From positions 57,288 through 121,287 of the forward strand of contig JAZGFB010000001.1 in assembly GCA_036479015.1 (NCBI GenBank): DNA of 64,000 bases, given 5' to 3'. The translations under genes were made by a program, and so were the position numbers. Positions 49,942-59,258 of this stretch are shown piece after piece. Under the pieces are notes generated by a model. That model worked only from the letters and a program-made list of their open reading frames with translations, did no database searches and was not told the DNA's origin. Each line of letters begins with the position of its first letter. Position 1 is the stretch's first letter. This DNA comes from NVTR01 sp036479015. GTDB lineage: Bacteria > Pseudomonadota > Alphaproteobacteria > Rhodobacterales > Rhodobacteraceae.

Positions 49942-51300
49942 GTGGAAAAACGTCTGGGGCAGATTGCCCGTTTTGGATTATTTTTGTTGGCGATGACCGT
50001 GATGGCACTGTTGCCGCCTTTACAGGCGAATTCAGCGCCCTATGCGGCTATGGTGATTGACGCGCGCACTGGCGAAGTCTTGCATTCTCGCAATGCAGAC
50101 ACCCGGCTGCATCCGGCGTCGCTGACCAAAATGATGACACTTTATGTGACATTTGAGGCGCTCAGAAACGGCGAAATCACACTGGATACCATGGTGCGCA
50201 TTTCCAAGAAAGCCGCCAGCGAGCCACCGTCAAAACTGGGCCTGAAAGCCGGGCAAAAAATCAAACTGCGCTACCTGATCCGGGCGGCAGCGGTGAAATC
50301 CGCCAATGATGCCGCCACCGCACTTGGCGAAGCCGTGTCAGGCTCAGAGGCCGCCTTTGCCCGCCGCATGAACCGCACGGCCAAAGCCCTCGGCATGTCG
50401 CGCACCACCTTTAAAAACGCCCACGGGCTGACCGAAACCGGGCATATGTCCACGGCGCGTGACATGACAGCCATGGGGCGACACCTGTTTTTTGACTATC
50501 CAGATTATTACAACCTGTTTTCCCGGCGCACCACTGACGCTGGTCTGCGCGAAGTGGCCAATACCAACCGGCGCTTTTTAGGCAGCTACCGGGGTGCTGA
50601 TGGCATCAAAACCGGCTACACAAGCGCCGCCGGCTTTAACCTTGTCGCATCGGCCCATCGCGGGCGTGAACATATCATCACCACCATGTTTGGCGGCGTG
50701 TCGTCAGCGTCGCGCAATGCCAAAGTGTCTGAACTGATGGACCTGGGCTTTAGACGATCACCAAGCCACGCAACACTTCAACGCACATCGCTGCCGGTTT
50801 ACACAGGCCAGCCGGTTGACCCCGGCACCGCCGGTAAAACCCTGCGCCTGATCCGGGCCGTCAGCAAAAGCATGCACCCTGTGGCACGCCCCAACAGCCA
50901 GGCCCCGGCCCTATCGGATGATACGATGCTGGCAATGGCCCAAGGCATTGAAGCTACATTGGCTGGCTTGCAGGAAAGCGAGGCCGAACTGGCCGCCGCC
51001 GTCGTGGTTTTACCACAGGAACTGGAAGAACCAGAGGTGGTAACCCGTATTTCAACCTCAGGTGGGCGACATTGGGGCATCAATCTGGGCAGCTTTAACA
51101 CCCGGCACGAAGCCGAAAGCGTGTTGCTGAAAACCGCCCTGCGCGAAATGGGCACGCTGGATGAGGCCCTGCGCAAGGTCGTCAAAAGCCGGCGCGGATA
51201 TGAGGCAAACTTTGTCGGCATGTCCCAGGAACTGGCGGCATTGGCCTGCCGACGCCTAGGCGCGCGCGATGTTCAATGCACGGCTTTGGGGCCAACTTAA
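49942..51300 (+). CDS. D-alanyl-D-alanine carboxypeptidase (PBP5/6-like) with C-terminal SPOR-like domain
   Basis: 452 residues from a GTG at 49942 (AAGGG upstream; VEKRLGQIARFGLFLLAMTVMALLPPLQANSA as signal). Serine peptidase S11 motifs: SLTK near 59, SAN near 117, KTGYT near 219. A C-terminal region (WGINLGSFNTRHEAESVLLKTAL...) from about 370 looks like a SPOR domain binding denuded glycan. It trims stem peptides of peptidoglycan in the periplasm. It lacks an obvious C-terminal amphipathic anchor. An ATG at 49771 would add 57 unlikely residues. Confidence 0.9.
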   Translation: MEKRLGQIARFGLFLLAMTVMALLPPLQANSAPYAAMVIDARTGEVLHSRNADTRLHPASLTKMMTLYVTFEALRNGEITLDTMVRISKKAASEPPSKLGLKAGQKIKLRYLIRAAAVKSANDAATALGEAVSGSEAAFARRMNRTAKALGMSRTTFKNAHGLTETGHMSTARDMTAMGRHLFFDYPDYYNLFSRRTTDAGLREVANTNRRFLGSYRGADGIKTGYTSAAGFNLVASAHRGREHIITTMFGGVSSASRNAKVSELMDLGFRRSPSHATLQRTSLPVYTGQPVDPGTAGKTLRLIRAVSKSMHPVARPNSQAPALSDDTMLAMAQGIEATLAGLQESEAELAAAVVVLPQELEEPEVVTRISTSGGRHWGINLGSFNTRHEAESVLLKTALREMGTLDEALRKVVKSRRGYEANFVGMSQELAALACRRLGARDVQCTALGPT

Positions 51301-51311
51301 GCTCAGTAGGC

Positions 51312-52913
51312 TCAGTTAGAACGGGCGGTGGCACCAAACGCGGCGGCCATCAGCTCGCGGGTATAGTCTGATTTGGGGGCGCTGAATATTTCCTGGGCTG
51401 TTCCAGCTTCGACAATATCACCCTGATTCATCACAATCACCTTGTGTGACAGGGCCCGCACCACTTTTAGATCATGGCTGATAAACAGATAGGCCAGCTG
51501 GTATTTCTTTTGCAGGTCGCGCAGCAGATCAACAATCTGCACCTGAACAGTCATATCCAGCGCTGAAGTCGGTTCATCCAGCACCACCAGACGCGGGCGC
51601 AGGATCATGGCGCGCGCGATGGCGATACGCTGGCGCTGGCCACCGGAAAATTCGTGCGGGTAGCGGTGCATGGTGTCCGGGTCCAGGCCCACCTCAACCA
51701 TCATATCGCGCACCATTTCACGGCTGCTTTTGCCCGGCTCTATGCCGTGCACACCCAGGCCTTCGGCGATGACTTCTTCGGCGTTCATGCGCGGTGACAG
51801 TGACCCGAACGGATCCTGAAACACGATCTGCATGTCCCGGCGCAGCGGCCGCAGTGCCTTGGATTTCCAGCCTTGAATGTCATTGCCCAGAAAATTGATC
51901 GGCCCCTGAGATGAAATCAGCCGCATCATCGCCAGCGCCAGCGTGGTCTTGCCTGATCCGCTCTCACCGACAATTCCCAGGGTTTCCCCGGCGCGCACGG
52001 TGAATGTGGCGGCGTTCACGGCCTTAACATAACCCACGGTGCGTTTCAGCAGGCCCTGATGGATCGGGAACCAAATGCGCAGCTTATCGGCGCTTGCAAT
52101 TTCCGGGGCATCAGCAGGCACCGGATCAGGGGTGCCGGTGGATTCAGCTGTCAGCAATTTGATGGTATAGGGGTGTTTCGGGTTCTCAAAAATTTGCGCC
52201 GTCGGTCCCTGCTCAACAATTTCCCCGCCCTGCATCACACAGACCCGATCGGCAATTTTGCGCACGATGGTCAGGTCATGGGTGATGAACAGCATCGACA
52301 TGCCTTCAGAGGTTTTCAAATCCGCGAGCAGATCAAGTATCTGCGCCTGAATGGTCACATCAAGCGCCGTTGTCGGTTCATCGGCGATCAACAGCTCTGG
52401 TCCGTTGGCCAGCGCCATGGCGATCATCACCCGCTGGCGCTGGCCGCCGGACAGTTGATGGGGGTAGGCACCAAGGCGGGTTTCGGGGTCCTGAATGCCA
52501 ACTTTTTCCAGTAATTCAAGAATGTGTCCGCGCGCGGACACCCCACTAAGCCCTTGATGTAAAGCCAAACTTTCTGCAAGCTGTCTTTCCAATGTGTGCA
52601 GCGGGTTCAGCGATGTCATCGGTTCCTGAAAGATAAAGCTGATATCATTGCCCCGGACACGGCGCAGATCGGCCTCGGGCGCGCCAATCAGTTCAGTGCC
52701 CTGATAGGTCACCGACCCGCTTACCTGGGCACTGTCAGCCAACAGCGACACCGTTGACAGCGCGGTCACCGATTTGCCCGACCCGCTTTCCCCCACCAGC
52801 GCCACGGTTTCACCTTTGCCAACGCTGAACGACACCCTGCGCACCGCCGGGTGCAGCGCCCCGTCCTGGGCAAATGAAACGCTTAGGTCTTTGACGCTCA
52901 GTACCGGGCTCAT
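51312..52913 (-). CDS. yejF: Peptide ABC transporter, double ATP-binding protein YejF
   Basis: 533 residues with two ABC domains. Each has Walker A (GESGSGKS near 37 and 318), a signature (LSGGQRQRVMIAMAL near 155; FSGGQRQRIAIARAM near 427) and Walker B (LLIADEPTTALD; LVVLDEPTSALD). It powers uptake of oligopeptides by YejABE. Its start overlaps the yejE stop by four bases. Confidence 0.95.
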   Translation of the reverse strand: MSPVLSVKDLSVSFAQDGALHPAVRRVSFSVGKGETVALVGESGSGKSVTALSTVSLLADSAQVSGSVTYQGTELIGAPEADLRRVRGNDISFIFQEPMTSLNPLHTLERQLAESLALHQGLSGVSARGHILELLEKVGIQDPETRLGAYPHQLSGGQRQRVMIAMALANGPELLIADEPTTALDVTIQAQILDLLADLKTSEGMSMLFITHDLTIVRKIADRVCVMQGGEIVEQGPTAQIFENPKHPYTIKLLTAESTGTPDPVPADAPEIASADKLRIWFPIHQGLLKRTVGYVKAVNAATFTVRAGETLGIVGESGSGKTTLALAMMRLISSQGPINFLGNDIQGWKSKALRPLRRDMQIVFQDPFGSLSPRMNAEEVIAEGLGVHGIEPGKSSREMVRDMMVEVGLDPDTMHRYPHEFSGGQRQRIAIARAMILRPRLVVLDEPTSALDMTVQVQIVDLLRDLQKKYQLAYLFISHDLKVVRALSHKVIVMNQGDIVEAGTAQEIFSAPKSDYTRELMAAAFGATARSN

Positions 52914-54016
52914 TGAAATGTCTTTCTGGGGTCAAACGCATCACGCACACCTTCAAAGATGAACACCAAAAGCGACAGCATCACCGCGTAGGTGATGAAA
53001 GATGTAAACGCCAACCACGGCGCTTGCAGGTTCTGTTTCGCCTGCAATGTCAGCTCGCCCAGTGACGGGGCCGATGACGGCAACCCGTAGCCCAGAAAAT
53101 CAAGCCCGGCCAACCCGGCGATGGTCCCGGTCACGATAAACGGCAGCATGGTCAGCGTTGCAACCATTGCATTTGGCAGCATATGGCGGAACATAATCGT
53201 CCAGTTGGACACACCCAGGGCACGCGCGGCGCGGACATATTCAAAATTACGCGCGCGCAAAAATTCCGCCCGCACAATGCCCACCAGCGCGGGCCAGCCA
53301 AACAGGATAGACACAAACACCAGCAGCCAAAAACTGCGCCCCAGTATCGCAAACAGGATGATGATCACATAAAGCGACGGGGTTGACCCCCAGATTTCCA
53401 GCGCCCGCTGGAATATAAGGTCAAGCCAGCCACCAAAATACCCCTGTAGCGCCCCGGCAATGATGCCCAGAAATGACGTGGCCACAGTGACCATTATGGC
53501 GAATAATATTGACAGCCTGAAGCCATAGATCACCCGCGCCAGCACGTCGCGCTTGGTGTCATCAGTGCCCAGCAAATGCTGAAGTGATGGCGGCGATGGG
53601 GCCACGCCAGGGGCATTGCTGATGGTGGTATAGGATGACCGGATCGGGGGCCATAAGGTCCAGCCCTTGTCTATATCCTGCCCGTCAACCACCCCGTCGG
53701 CAGCATCAGCTAAAATACCCTCCGGGTCATCAAAACAGGCGTCCAACCCGCCCGAGATGATCAGGCACTCCACCTCTGGGTCGCGGTAAATGGCTTCTGT
53801 TTTGAAGTCACCGCCATAATCAACCTCGGAATAAAAGCTAAAGATCGGCATGCGGATTTCGCCGCGATAGCTGACCATTATGGGCTTTTCATTGGCGATA
53901 AATTCGGCAAACAGCGACAGGCCGAACAGCACGCCAAAGATGATCAGCGACCAATAGGCGCGCCCATTACGCCGGAAATTACGCCATCGGCGCTGGTTTA
54001 GCGGCGACAGGCGCAT
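52910..54016 (-). CDS. yejE: Peptide ABC transporter permease YejE
   Basis: 368 residues. An N-terminal helix is followed by the long periplasmic insertion of YejE (residues about 50-150), then five membrane segments with the EAA loop RAARALGVSNWTIMFRHMLPNAMVATLT near 260 and GLDFLGYGLPSSAPSLGELT near 310. It pairs with YejB. It starts at the last base of yejB. Confidence 0.95.
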   Translation of the reverse strand: MRLSPLNQRRWRNFRRNGRAYWSLIIFGVLFGLSLFAEFIANEKPIMVSYRGEIRMPIFSFYSEVDYGGDFKTEAIYRDPEVECLIISGGLDACFDDPEGILADAADGVVDGQDIDKGWTLWPPIRSSYTTISNAPGVAPSPPSLQHLLGTDDTKRDVLARVIYGFRLSILFAIMVTVATSFLGIIAGALQGYFGGWLDLIFQRALEIWGSTPSLYVIIILFAILGRSFWLLVFVSILFGWPALVGIVRAEFLRARNFEYVRAARALGVSNWTIMFRHMLPNAMVATLTMLPFIVTGTIAGLAGLDFLGYGLPSSAPSLGELTLQAKQNLQAPWLAFTSFITYAVMLSLLVFIFEGVRDAFDPRKTFQ

Positions 54017-55098
54017 CAGGTTTCCCGCACGTCAAAGTCAATGCGCGGGTCGATGAAAACATACATCAGATCACTAAGGATCCCCACCACCAGCCCGATC
54101 AGGCCAAAGAAAAACAGCGTGCCAAAGATCAGCGGGTAATCGCGCGCAACAGCGGCTTCAAAGCCCATGCGCCCCAGCCCATCCAGCGAAAATATGGTTT
54201 CAATGATCAGCGAGCCGCCAAAGAACACCCCCAGAAAAACGCTGGGGAACCCGGCAATGACGATCAGCATGGCGTTGCGAAACACATGGCCATACAGCAC
54301 CCGCGATTGCGACAGACCCTTGGCCTTGGCGGTGATGACATATTGTTTGCGGATCTCATCCAGAAACGAATTTTTGGTCAGCAGTGTCAGCGTGGCAAAA
54401 CCACCAATGGATGACGCCAGTACCGGCAGGAATATATGCCAGAAATAGTCTAGCACTTTGCCGATCATCGACAGCTCTGCCCAATTGCTGGACACCAGCC
54501 CGCGCAGGGGAAATATTTGCCAATATGACCCCCCGGCAAACAGCACCACCAGCAAAATGGCGAATAAAAACCCCGGAATTGCAAAGGCAAAGATGATCAG
54601 CCCGCTGGTCCAGGTGTCAAACCTGCTGCCATCTTGTACCGCCTTTTTGATGCCCATGGGGATCGACACCGCATAGGAAATAAGCGTCGCCCACAGGCCC
54701 AGCGTGATCGACACTGGCAGCTTTTCCCAAACCAGATCAAGCACCCCGACCGATCTGAAATAGCTTTCGCCAAAATCAAACCGCAAATAGTTCCACATCA
54801 TATTCAAAAAGCGTTCCAGCGGCGGTTTGTCAAAGCCGAACTGGCGTTCCAGCTCGGCAATAAATTCCGGGCTTAGCCCACGTGCACCGGCATAGTCGCT
54901 GGTGCCGCTGATGTTTTCCATGGTTTCTGAGCCGCCCCCAGCGATGGTTTCAAACACATCACCTTCGCCCTCCATCTGGGCAATGATCTGCTCAACCGGC
55001 CCACCGGGGACAAACTGTGTCAGCGTGAAATTGATGATCATGATGCCCAAAAGTGTGGGAATGATCAGCAAAAGCCGCCGTAGGATATATGCGCCCAT
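54016..55098 (-). CDS. yejB: Peptide ABC transporter permease YejB
   Basis: 360 residues. The N-terminus MGAYILRRLLLIIPTLLGIMIINFTLTQFVPGGPVEQII is typical. An insert with Gly-rich DVFETIAGGGSETMENISG is near 48-66. EAA-type LSQSRVLYGHVFRNAMLIVIAGFPS is near 262. It forms the membrane pore with YejE. Confidence 0.95.
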   Translation of the reverse strand: MGAYILRRLLLIIPTLLGIMIINFTLTQFVPGGPVEQIIAQMEGEGDVFETIAGGGSETMENISGTSDYAGARGLSPEFIAELERQFGFDKPPLERFLNMMWNYLRFDFGESYFRSVGVLDLVWEKLPVSITLGLWATLISYAVSIPMGIKKAVQDGSRFDTWTSGLIIFAFAIPGFLFAILLVVLFAGGSYWQIFPLRGLVSSNWAELSMIGKVLDYFWHIFLPVLASSIGGFATLTLLTKNSFLDEIRKQYVITAKAKGLSQSRVLYGHVFRNAMLIVIAGFPSVFLGVFFGGSLIIETIFSLDGLGRMGFEAAVARDYPLIFGTLFFFGLIGLVVGILSDLMYVFIDPRIDFDVRET

Positions 55099-55123
55099 CT
55101 GGTGCTACCTGTGGTGCCGCACC

Positions 55124-57022
55124 TTAGCGCAGGGCACCGGCAGCCTTTAGCGCGTCGGCTTTATCGGCGTTGTACCACCAGAAATCCGTGACCCCCAAGG
55201 AAAAGGGCGGCAGCGGATCGGGGTGTTCGAACATGTCAAAATACGCAACCGTGTGCACATTTTTAAACCATTGCGGCACCCAAAACTGTTCGGCCCGCAA
55301 CACGCGATCCAGGGCTTTAACAGCCGGGTTCAGTTGTTCGGTGGTTTCGATGCGGCGGATGGTTTCGATCAGCGCATCCACCGCCGGGCTTTTCAGACCC
55401 ATCGGGTTAAACACGGAAACGTCCGCCTCTTGGCTGCCCATACGCTGGGCCAGACCTGAACCCGGCTCATACCCCGTGGCGATGCTGGCATTTACCATGT
55501 CATAGTCAAAGGCATAGCGTCGATCGACCCATTGGGCGTTGTCGATCCGGTTCAAAACCGCGTCCACCCCCAGCTTGCGCAGGTTATCAACATAGGGGTT
55601 GATCACCCGGTCAAAGGCCGGGCTGCGTTCCATGAATTCAACCTTTAGGGTGTCACCGGCTGCGTTGCGGCGCAATCCGTCATCGCCAACCAGCCAACCG
55701 GCGTCATCCAACAGTGCCGATGCGGTACGCAGGTTGTTGCGATCTAACTGGCGGTCACCCGATGTAGGGCCATCCACCGGATGCTCGGTCAGGATCGATG
55801 CATTCAGCAACCCCTGATCCACCAACGGCTGTAACAGCGCGGCTTCTTCCGGGGTTGGCAGGCCTATCGCCTCAAGATATGAATTTTCAGCAAAGGAATT
55901 GATCCGCTCATACAGCCCGTAAAACAGCGCGTCATTTGACCATTCAAAGTTGAACATCAGCGCAATCGCCTGGCGCACCCGAATATCCTGAAACTTTTCC
56001 CGGCGCAGGTTAAAGACAAAGCTTTGGCCGCTGGCCATGGTGCCATCGCTTAGTTCGGCCTTGATTACATGGCCATCATTGAGCGCCGGAAAGTCATAGC
56101 CAGTCGCCCATTGTTTGGATGAATTTTCAAAACGGAACGTGTAGGCCCCGGATTTAAACCCCTCAAAGGCGGCGTTGCTGTCGCTAAAATATTCAACCCG
56201 CAGGCTGTCAAAATTATCGCGCCCGACATTGATCGGCAGGTCTTTGCCCCAATAATCCGGGTTGCGGCGGTAAATGATCTGCCGGTTTGTATCAAAGCTG
56301 TCCAAAACATAGGGGCCCGATCCCAGGGCAATTTCCAGGTTCGGCTCATCCAGCCGGGCACCGGTGCTTTCATACCAGGCCTTGGAAAACGCGATCGTCG
56401 CCCCGGCTTGGCTGATCCGGTCGCGGATCGGGCTTTCAGGGTTAAAGCTGAACTTGACGCGGTTGCCTTCTAGCACCTCAACACCACTGATGATCCGGCC
56501 CACACCTTCGCGAAAAGATTCTAAACCTTGTTCCAAGAACAGGTTATGGGTAAAGGCCACGTCGGCGGCCGTCAGCGGTGATCCGTCGGAAAATTTTGCC
56601 TCTGGGCGCATGTTGAAAATGACCCAGGCGTGATCATCTGGGTATTCCAGGGTTTCACAGAGCAGGCAGTATTCGCTGGATATTTCGTCGGCTGTGCCGA
56701 TCATCATCCGCTCAAATCCCAGTGACGCGCCCCAGGCCGACGCGCCCTGGCGGGAATATGGGTTGAAACTGTCAAATGTGCCCCGGGTCCATTGCGCCAG
56801 TTCACCGCCCTTGGGGGCGTTTACGTTCACATAGTCCAGATGTTCAAAATCGGCTGCATATTTCAGTTCGCCCAAAAAGTTAAAGCCGTGGCTTTTGGTA
56901 ATCTCTTGCGCCTGGGCCGAAACTGCCCAGCCCAGTGCGGCGCATGACAGCCCGAAAGCCAGGCCAAATTTCAAGAGTGCGTTTGCGGGTCGGGGCCGTG
57001 AAACTGCTGCTGATCTGATCAT
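55124..57022 (-). CDS. yejA: Peptide ABC transporter substrate-binding protein YejA
   Basis: 632 residues from the ATG at 57022 (GAGGAA upstream). A Sec signal (LLKFGLAFGLSCAALGWAVSAQAQ) precedes a cluster C/SBP5 fold beginning ITKSHGFNFLGELKY, with WTRGTFDSFNPYSRQG near 75 and the C-terminal FWVPQWFKNVHTVAYFDMFEHPDPLPPF. It binds peptides, in enterics including microcin C-type peptides. It is the first gene of the yejABEF operon. Confidence 0.94.
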   Translation of the reverse strand: MIRSAAVSRPRPANALLKFGLAFGLSCAALGWAVSAQAQEITKSHGFNFLGELKYAADFEHLDYVNVNAPKGGELAQWTRGTFDSFNPYSRQGASAWGASLGFERMMIGTADEISSEYCLLCETLEYPDDHAWVIFNMRPEAKFSDGSPLTAADVAFTHNLFLEQGLESFREGVGRIISGVEVLEGNRVKFSFNPESPIRDRISQAGATIAFSKAWYESTGARLDEPNLEIALGSGPYVLDSFDTNRQIIYRRNPDYWGKDLPINVGRDNFDSLRVEYFSDSNAAFEGFKSGAYTFRFENSSKQWATGYDFPALNDGHVIKAELSDGTMASGQSFVFNLRREKFQDIRVRQAIALMFNFEWSNDALFYGLYERINSFAENSYLEAIGLPTPEEAALLQPLVDQGLLNASILTEHPVDGPTSGDRQLDRNNLRTASALLDDAGWLVGDDGLRRNAAGDTLKVEFMERSPAFDRVINPYVDNLRKLGVDAVLNRIDNAQWVDRRYAFDYDMVNASIATGYEPGSGLAQRMGSQEADVSVFNPMGLKSPAVDALIETIRRIETTEQLNPAVKALDRVLRAEQFWVPQWFKNVHTVAYFDMFEHPDPLPPFSLGVTDFWWYNADKADALKAAGALR

Positions 57023-57225
57023 CTCGGGTTCCTCTATCCAAAGTGCCTGGCCAAAGTGACGGGCCATAGTCCGGGTCGCTGCCTGACCCATTGTAACCAG
57101 TTTTAAGCTAAAGGGCGCTATGGTTAACAATCAAGTTGATAATATGTGAATTTTGGGTGAACAGCCCGTTCTCAGGCGATTTTTTCACGCAACCTTGATT
57201 TTTCCGCAAAAACCCGGCGCGTCGC

Positions 57226-57255
57226 AACAAAAAAAGCCGCCCGAAATCGGACGGC
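57226..57255 (-). terminator. Rho-independent terminator after cycM
   Basis: On the minus strand a GCCGTCCG / CGGGCGGC stem with a short ATTT loop is followed by a run of seven T. It is 25 bases after the cycM stop. Confidence 0.88.
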
Positions 57256-57279
57256 CCTTTTCACACTATTCAGTTCAGC

Positions 57280-57801
57280 CTAGCCGCCAATGGTGCCCAG
57301 ATAGGCGATCACATTGGCCCGGTCGTCGATTTTCTTCAGACCTGAAAAAGACATCTTGGTACCCGCCGCATAGCTTTTAGGGTTTTCCAGGAAATCGCTT
57401 AGTGCTTCAGCCGTCCAGTTGCCTGGCAGCTCGGTCAAAACGCCCGTATAACCAAACCCGTCTACAGACGCGATATCGCGGTCAAGTACGCCAAACAATG
57501 TTGGCCCAACACCATTAACGCCGTCTTCCAGCTTATGGCAGGCTTTGCATTTGTTAAATACCTTGGCGCCCTTATCCGCGTCTGCTGACGCCAGAATCAT
57601 TGCGAAATCCACCTCAACCTCGGCAGATTCTTCGGCGTGGCCGTCATCGGTTTCGATGGGATAGGCGTTATGCGCTTCGTCACCATGGCCCGCAGGGCCA
57701 ACGTGGTAAAGGCTTTCAGCCGCCCAATTGGCAAACAGAAAAATCAGCAAAGTCCCGCACAGGGCGCCGATTACTTTGGTAGATGTCATTGTGTCGAACA
57801 T
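57280..57801 (-). CDS. cycM: Membrane-anchored cytochrome c (CycM/c552 type)
   Basis: 173 residues. An N-terminal uncleaved helix (VIGALCGTLLIFLFANWAAESLYHV) and an acidic linker (DDGHAEESAEVEVD) lead to a class I cytochrome c with CKACH near 84 and a Met ligand in AAGTKMSFSGLKK near 150. Such proteins carry electrons from the bc1 complex to terminal oxidases in alphaproteobacteria. It is divergent from pheA. Confidence 0.93.
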   Translation of the reverse strand: MFDTMTSTKVIGALCGTLLIFLFANWAAESLYHVGPAGHGDEAHNAYPIETDDGHAEESAEVEVDFAMILASADADKGAKVFNKCKACHKLEDGVNGVGPTLFGVLDRDIASVDGFGYTGVLTELPGNWTAEALSDFLENPKSYAAGTKMSFSGLKKIDDRANVIAYLGTIGG

Positions 57802-57919
57802 GTCGCGTTCCGTGTGATCAATATTTCGCTGCCATCTATCCGTTTCCCTACATAAGTTTCAAGGTATAAGAGGCGCGACGAAACGCCCCTTTTGGGGCCA
57901 AAGACAGAAAATATGTAAA

Positions 57920-58750
57920 ATGACAGCCTCTATTGCCTTTCAGGGAGAGCCCGGCGCCTATTCACATCAGGCCTGCGTTGAATACCGCCCCGACATGAAC
58001 CCACTGCCCTGCGCCACGTTTGAAGACGTGATTGCGGCGGTGCGAAATGGTGACGCCGATCTGGCAATGTTGCCGGTGGAAAACACCACCTATGGCCGGG
58101 TTGCCGACATTCACAGATTGCTGCCGAAATCTGGCCTGCATATTGTGGACGAAGCATTCATCAGGGTGCACATCAGCCTGATGGCGCGGCCCGGTGTGAC
58201 CCTGCAAGACCTGAAACTGGTGCGCGCGCATCTGGTGTTGCTGCCGCAATGCCGCGGCTTTCTTGATGAACATGGCATCAAAGGCGAAGCCGCCGCCGAC
58301 AGCGCCGGTGCTGCCGCTGATCTGGCCCGTGATGGTGACGCCACAACCGGTGCGCTGGCCTCTGATCTGGCGGCTGAGACCTATGGGTTGAACATTCTGG
58401 CCCGCCATATCGAAGATAACAGCCATAATACCACGCGGTTTTTGCTGATGGGGCGCGAACCGGACCATTCACGGCGCGGTGAAAACGGTATGATCACGTC
58501 TTTTGTTTTCCGGGTCCGGAATATTCCTGCGGCGCTGTATAAAGGCATGGGCGGCTTTGCCACCAATGGCGTGAACATGACCAAGCTGGAAAGCTATATG
58601 GTAGACGGGTCTTTCACCGCCACCCAGTTTTTCGCCGACATCCAAGGCCACCCAGACGACGAAAACGTCGCGCTGGCGATGGAAGAATTGGCATATTTCA
58701 CAACCGAAACCACGGTGCTGGGGGTTTATCCTGCGGATCGCAAACGCTAA
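57920..58750 (+). CDS. pheA: Prephenate dehydratase
   Basis: 276 residues, monofunctional. The dehydratase domain begins IAFQGEPGAYSHQACVEY and contains LPVENTTYGRVAD near 53 and the TRF motif in NTTRFLLMGRE near 172. A C-terminal ACT domain (about 190-270; LYKGMGGFATNGVNMTKLESYMVDGSF) gives Phe feedback control. It converts prephenate to phenylpyruvate for phenylalanine synthesis. Confidence 0.97.
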   Translation: MTASIAFQGEPGAYSHQACVEYRPDMNPLPCATFEDVIAAVRNGDADLAMLPVENTTYGRVADIHRLLPKSGLHIVDEAFIRVHISLMARPGVTLQDLKLVRAHLVLLPQCRGFLDEHGIKGEAAADSAGAAADLARDGDATTGALASDLAAETYGLNILARHIEDNSHNTTRFLLMGREPDHSRRGENGMITSFVFRVRNIPAALYKGMGGFATNGVNMTKLESYMVDGSFTATQFFADIQGHPDDENVALAMEELAYFTTETTVLGVYPADRKR

Positions 58751-58752
58751 AT

Positions 58753-59223
58753 TTACGTGCGACCGCTTGAATAGTCGTTTTGCACATCATTGGCGAATTT
58801 GGCTATTCGGTTGGCAAAACGGTCGTCCAGGCTGGATTTTGTCAGCTTGAGTGACTGCACAAGCAGCCGCGCCGACAGGGATTTGGGCGACAATTGCAAG
58901 CCGACGATCACCCGGGTGCGGTTGCGCGACAGCGCCAGGAATTCAACGTCAAAATCGGCCTCTACCCCGCCGGAAACCGAACGGATCAAATACCTGTTTG
59001 GCACGTCGTATTCTGTCAGCTCGCCCTTAACCTTGCGCCGCTTACCCCGGTATGGAAACTGAATATTCCAGCGCATGCCGGTGCCGTTACAGCCCAGATC
59101 ATCGGCGCGATCAATTTCAATTCCACGGCGCATTGCTTGGCGTTCAATGGCGTCAAAATCAGCGGTGCGATCAAAGACAAAGTCGATCGGGGCCGCAATA
59201 TCTTGGCGTGTGGAAAATTTCAT
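58753..59223 (-). CDS. SRPBCC (START-like) family protein
   Basis: 156 residues from the ATG at 59223. The START/polyketide-cyclase pattern MKFSTRQDIAAPIDFVFDRTADFDAIERQAMRRG is followed by YLIRSVSGGVEADFDVEFLALSRNRTRVIVGLQLSPKSLSARLLVQSLK. The family binds hydrophobic ligands or acts as chaperones; the function is unknown. It is convergent with pheA. Confidence 0.85.
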   Translation of the reverse strand: MKFSTRQDIAAPIDFVFDRTADFDAIERQAMRRGIEIDRADDLGCNGTGMRWNIQFPYRGKRRKVKGELTEYDVPNRYLIRSVSGGVEADFDVEFLALSRNRTRVIVGLQLSPKSLSARLLVQSLKLTKSSLDDRFANRIAKFANDVQNDYSSGRT

Positions 59224-59258
59224 TACTGCCCTGCATTTGATTGCAACAGATTTAGCGG

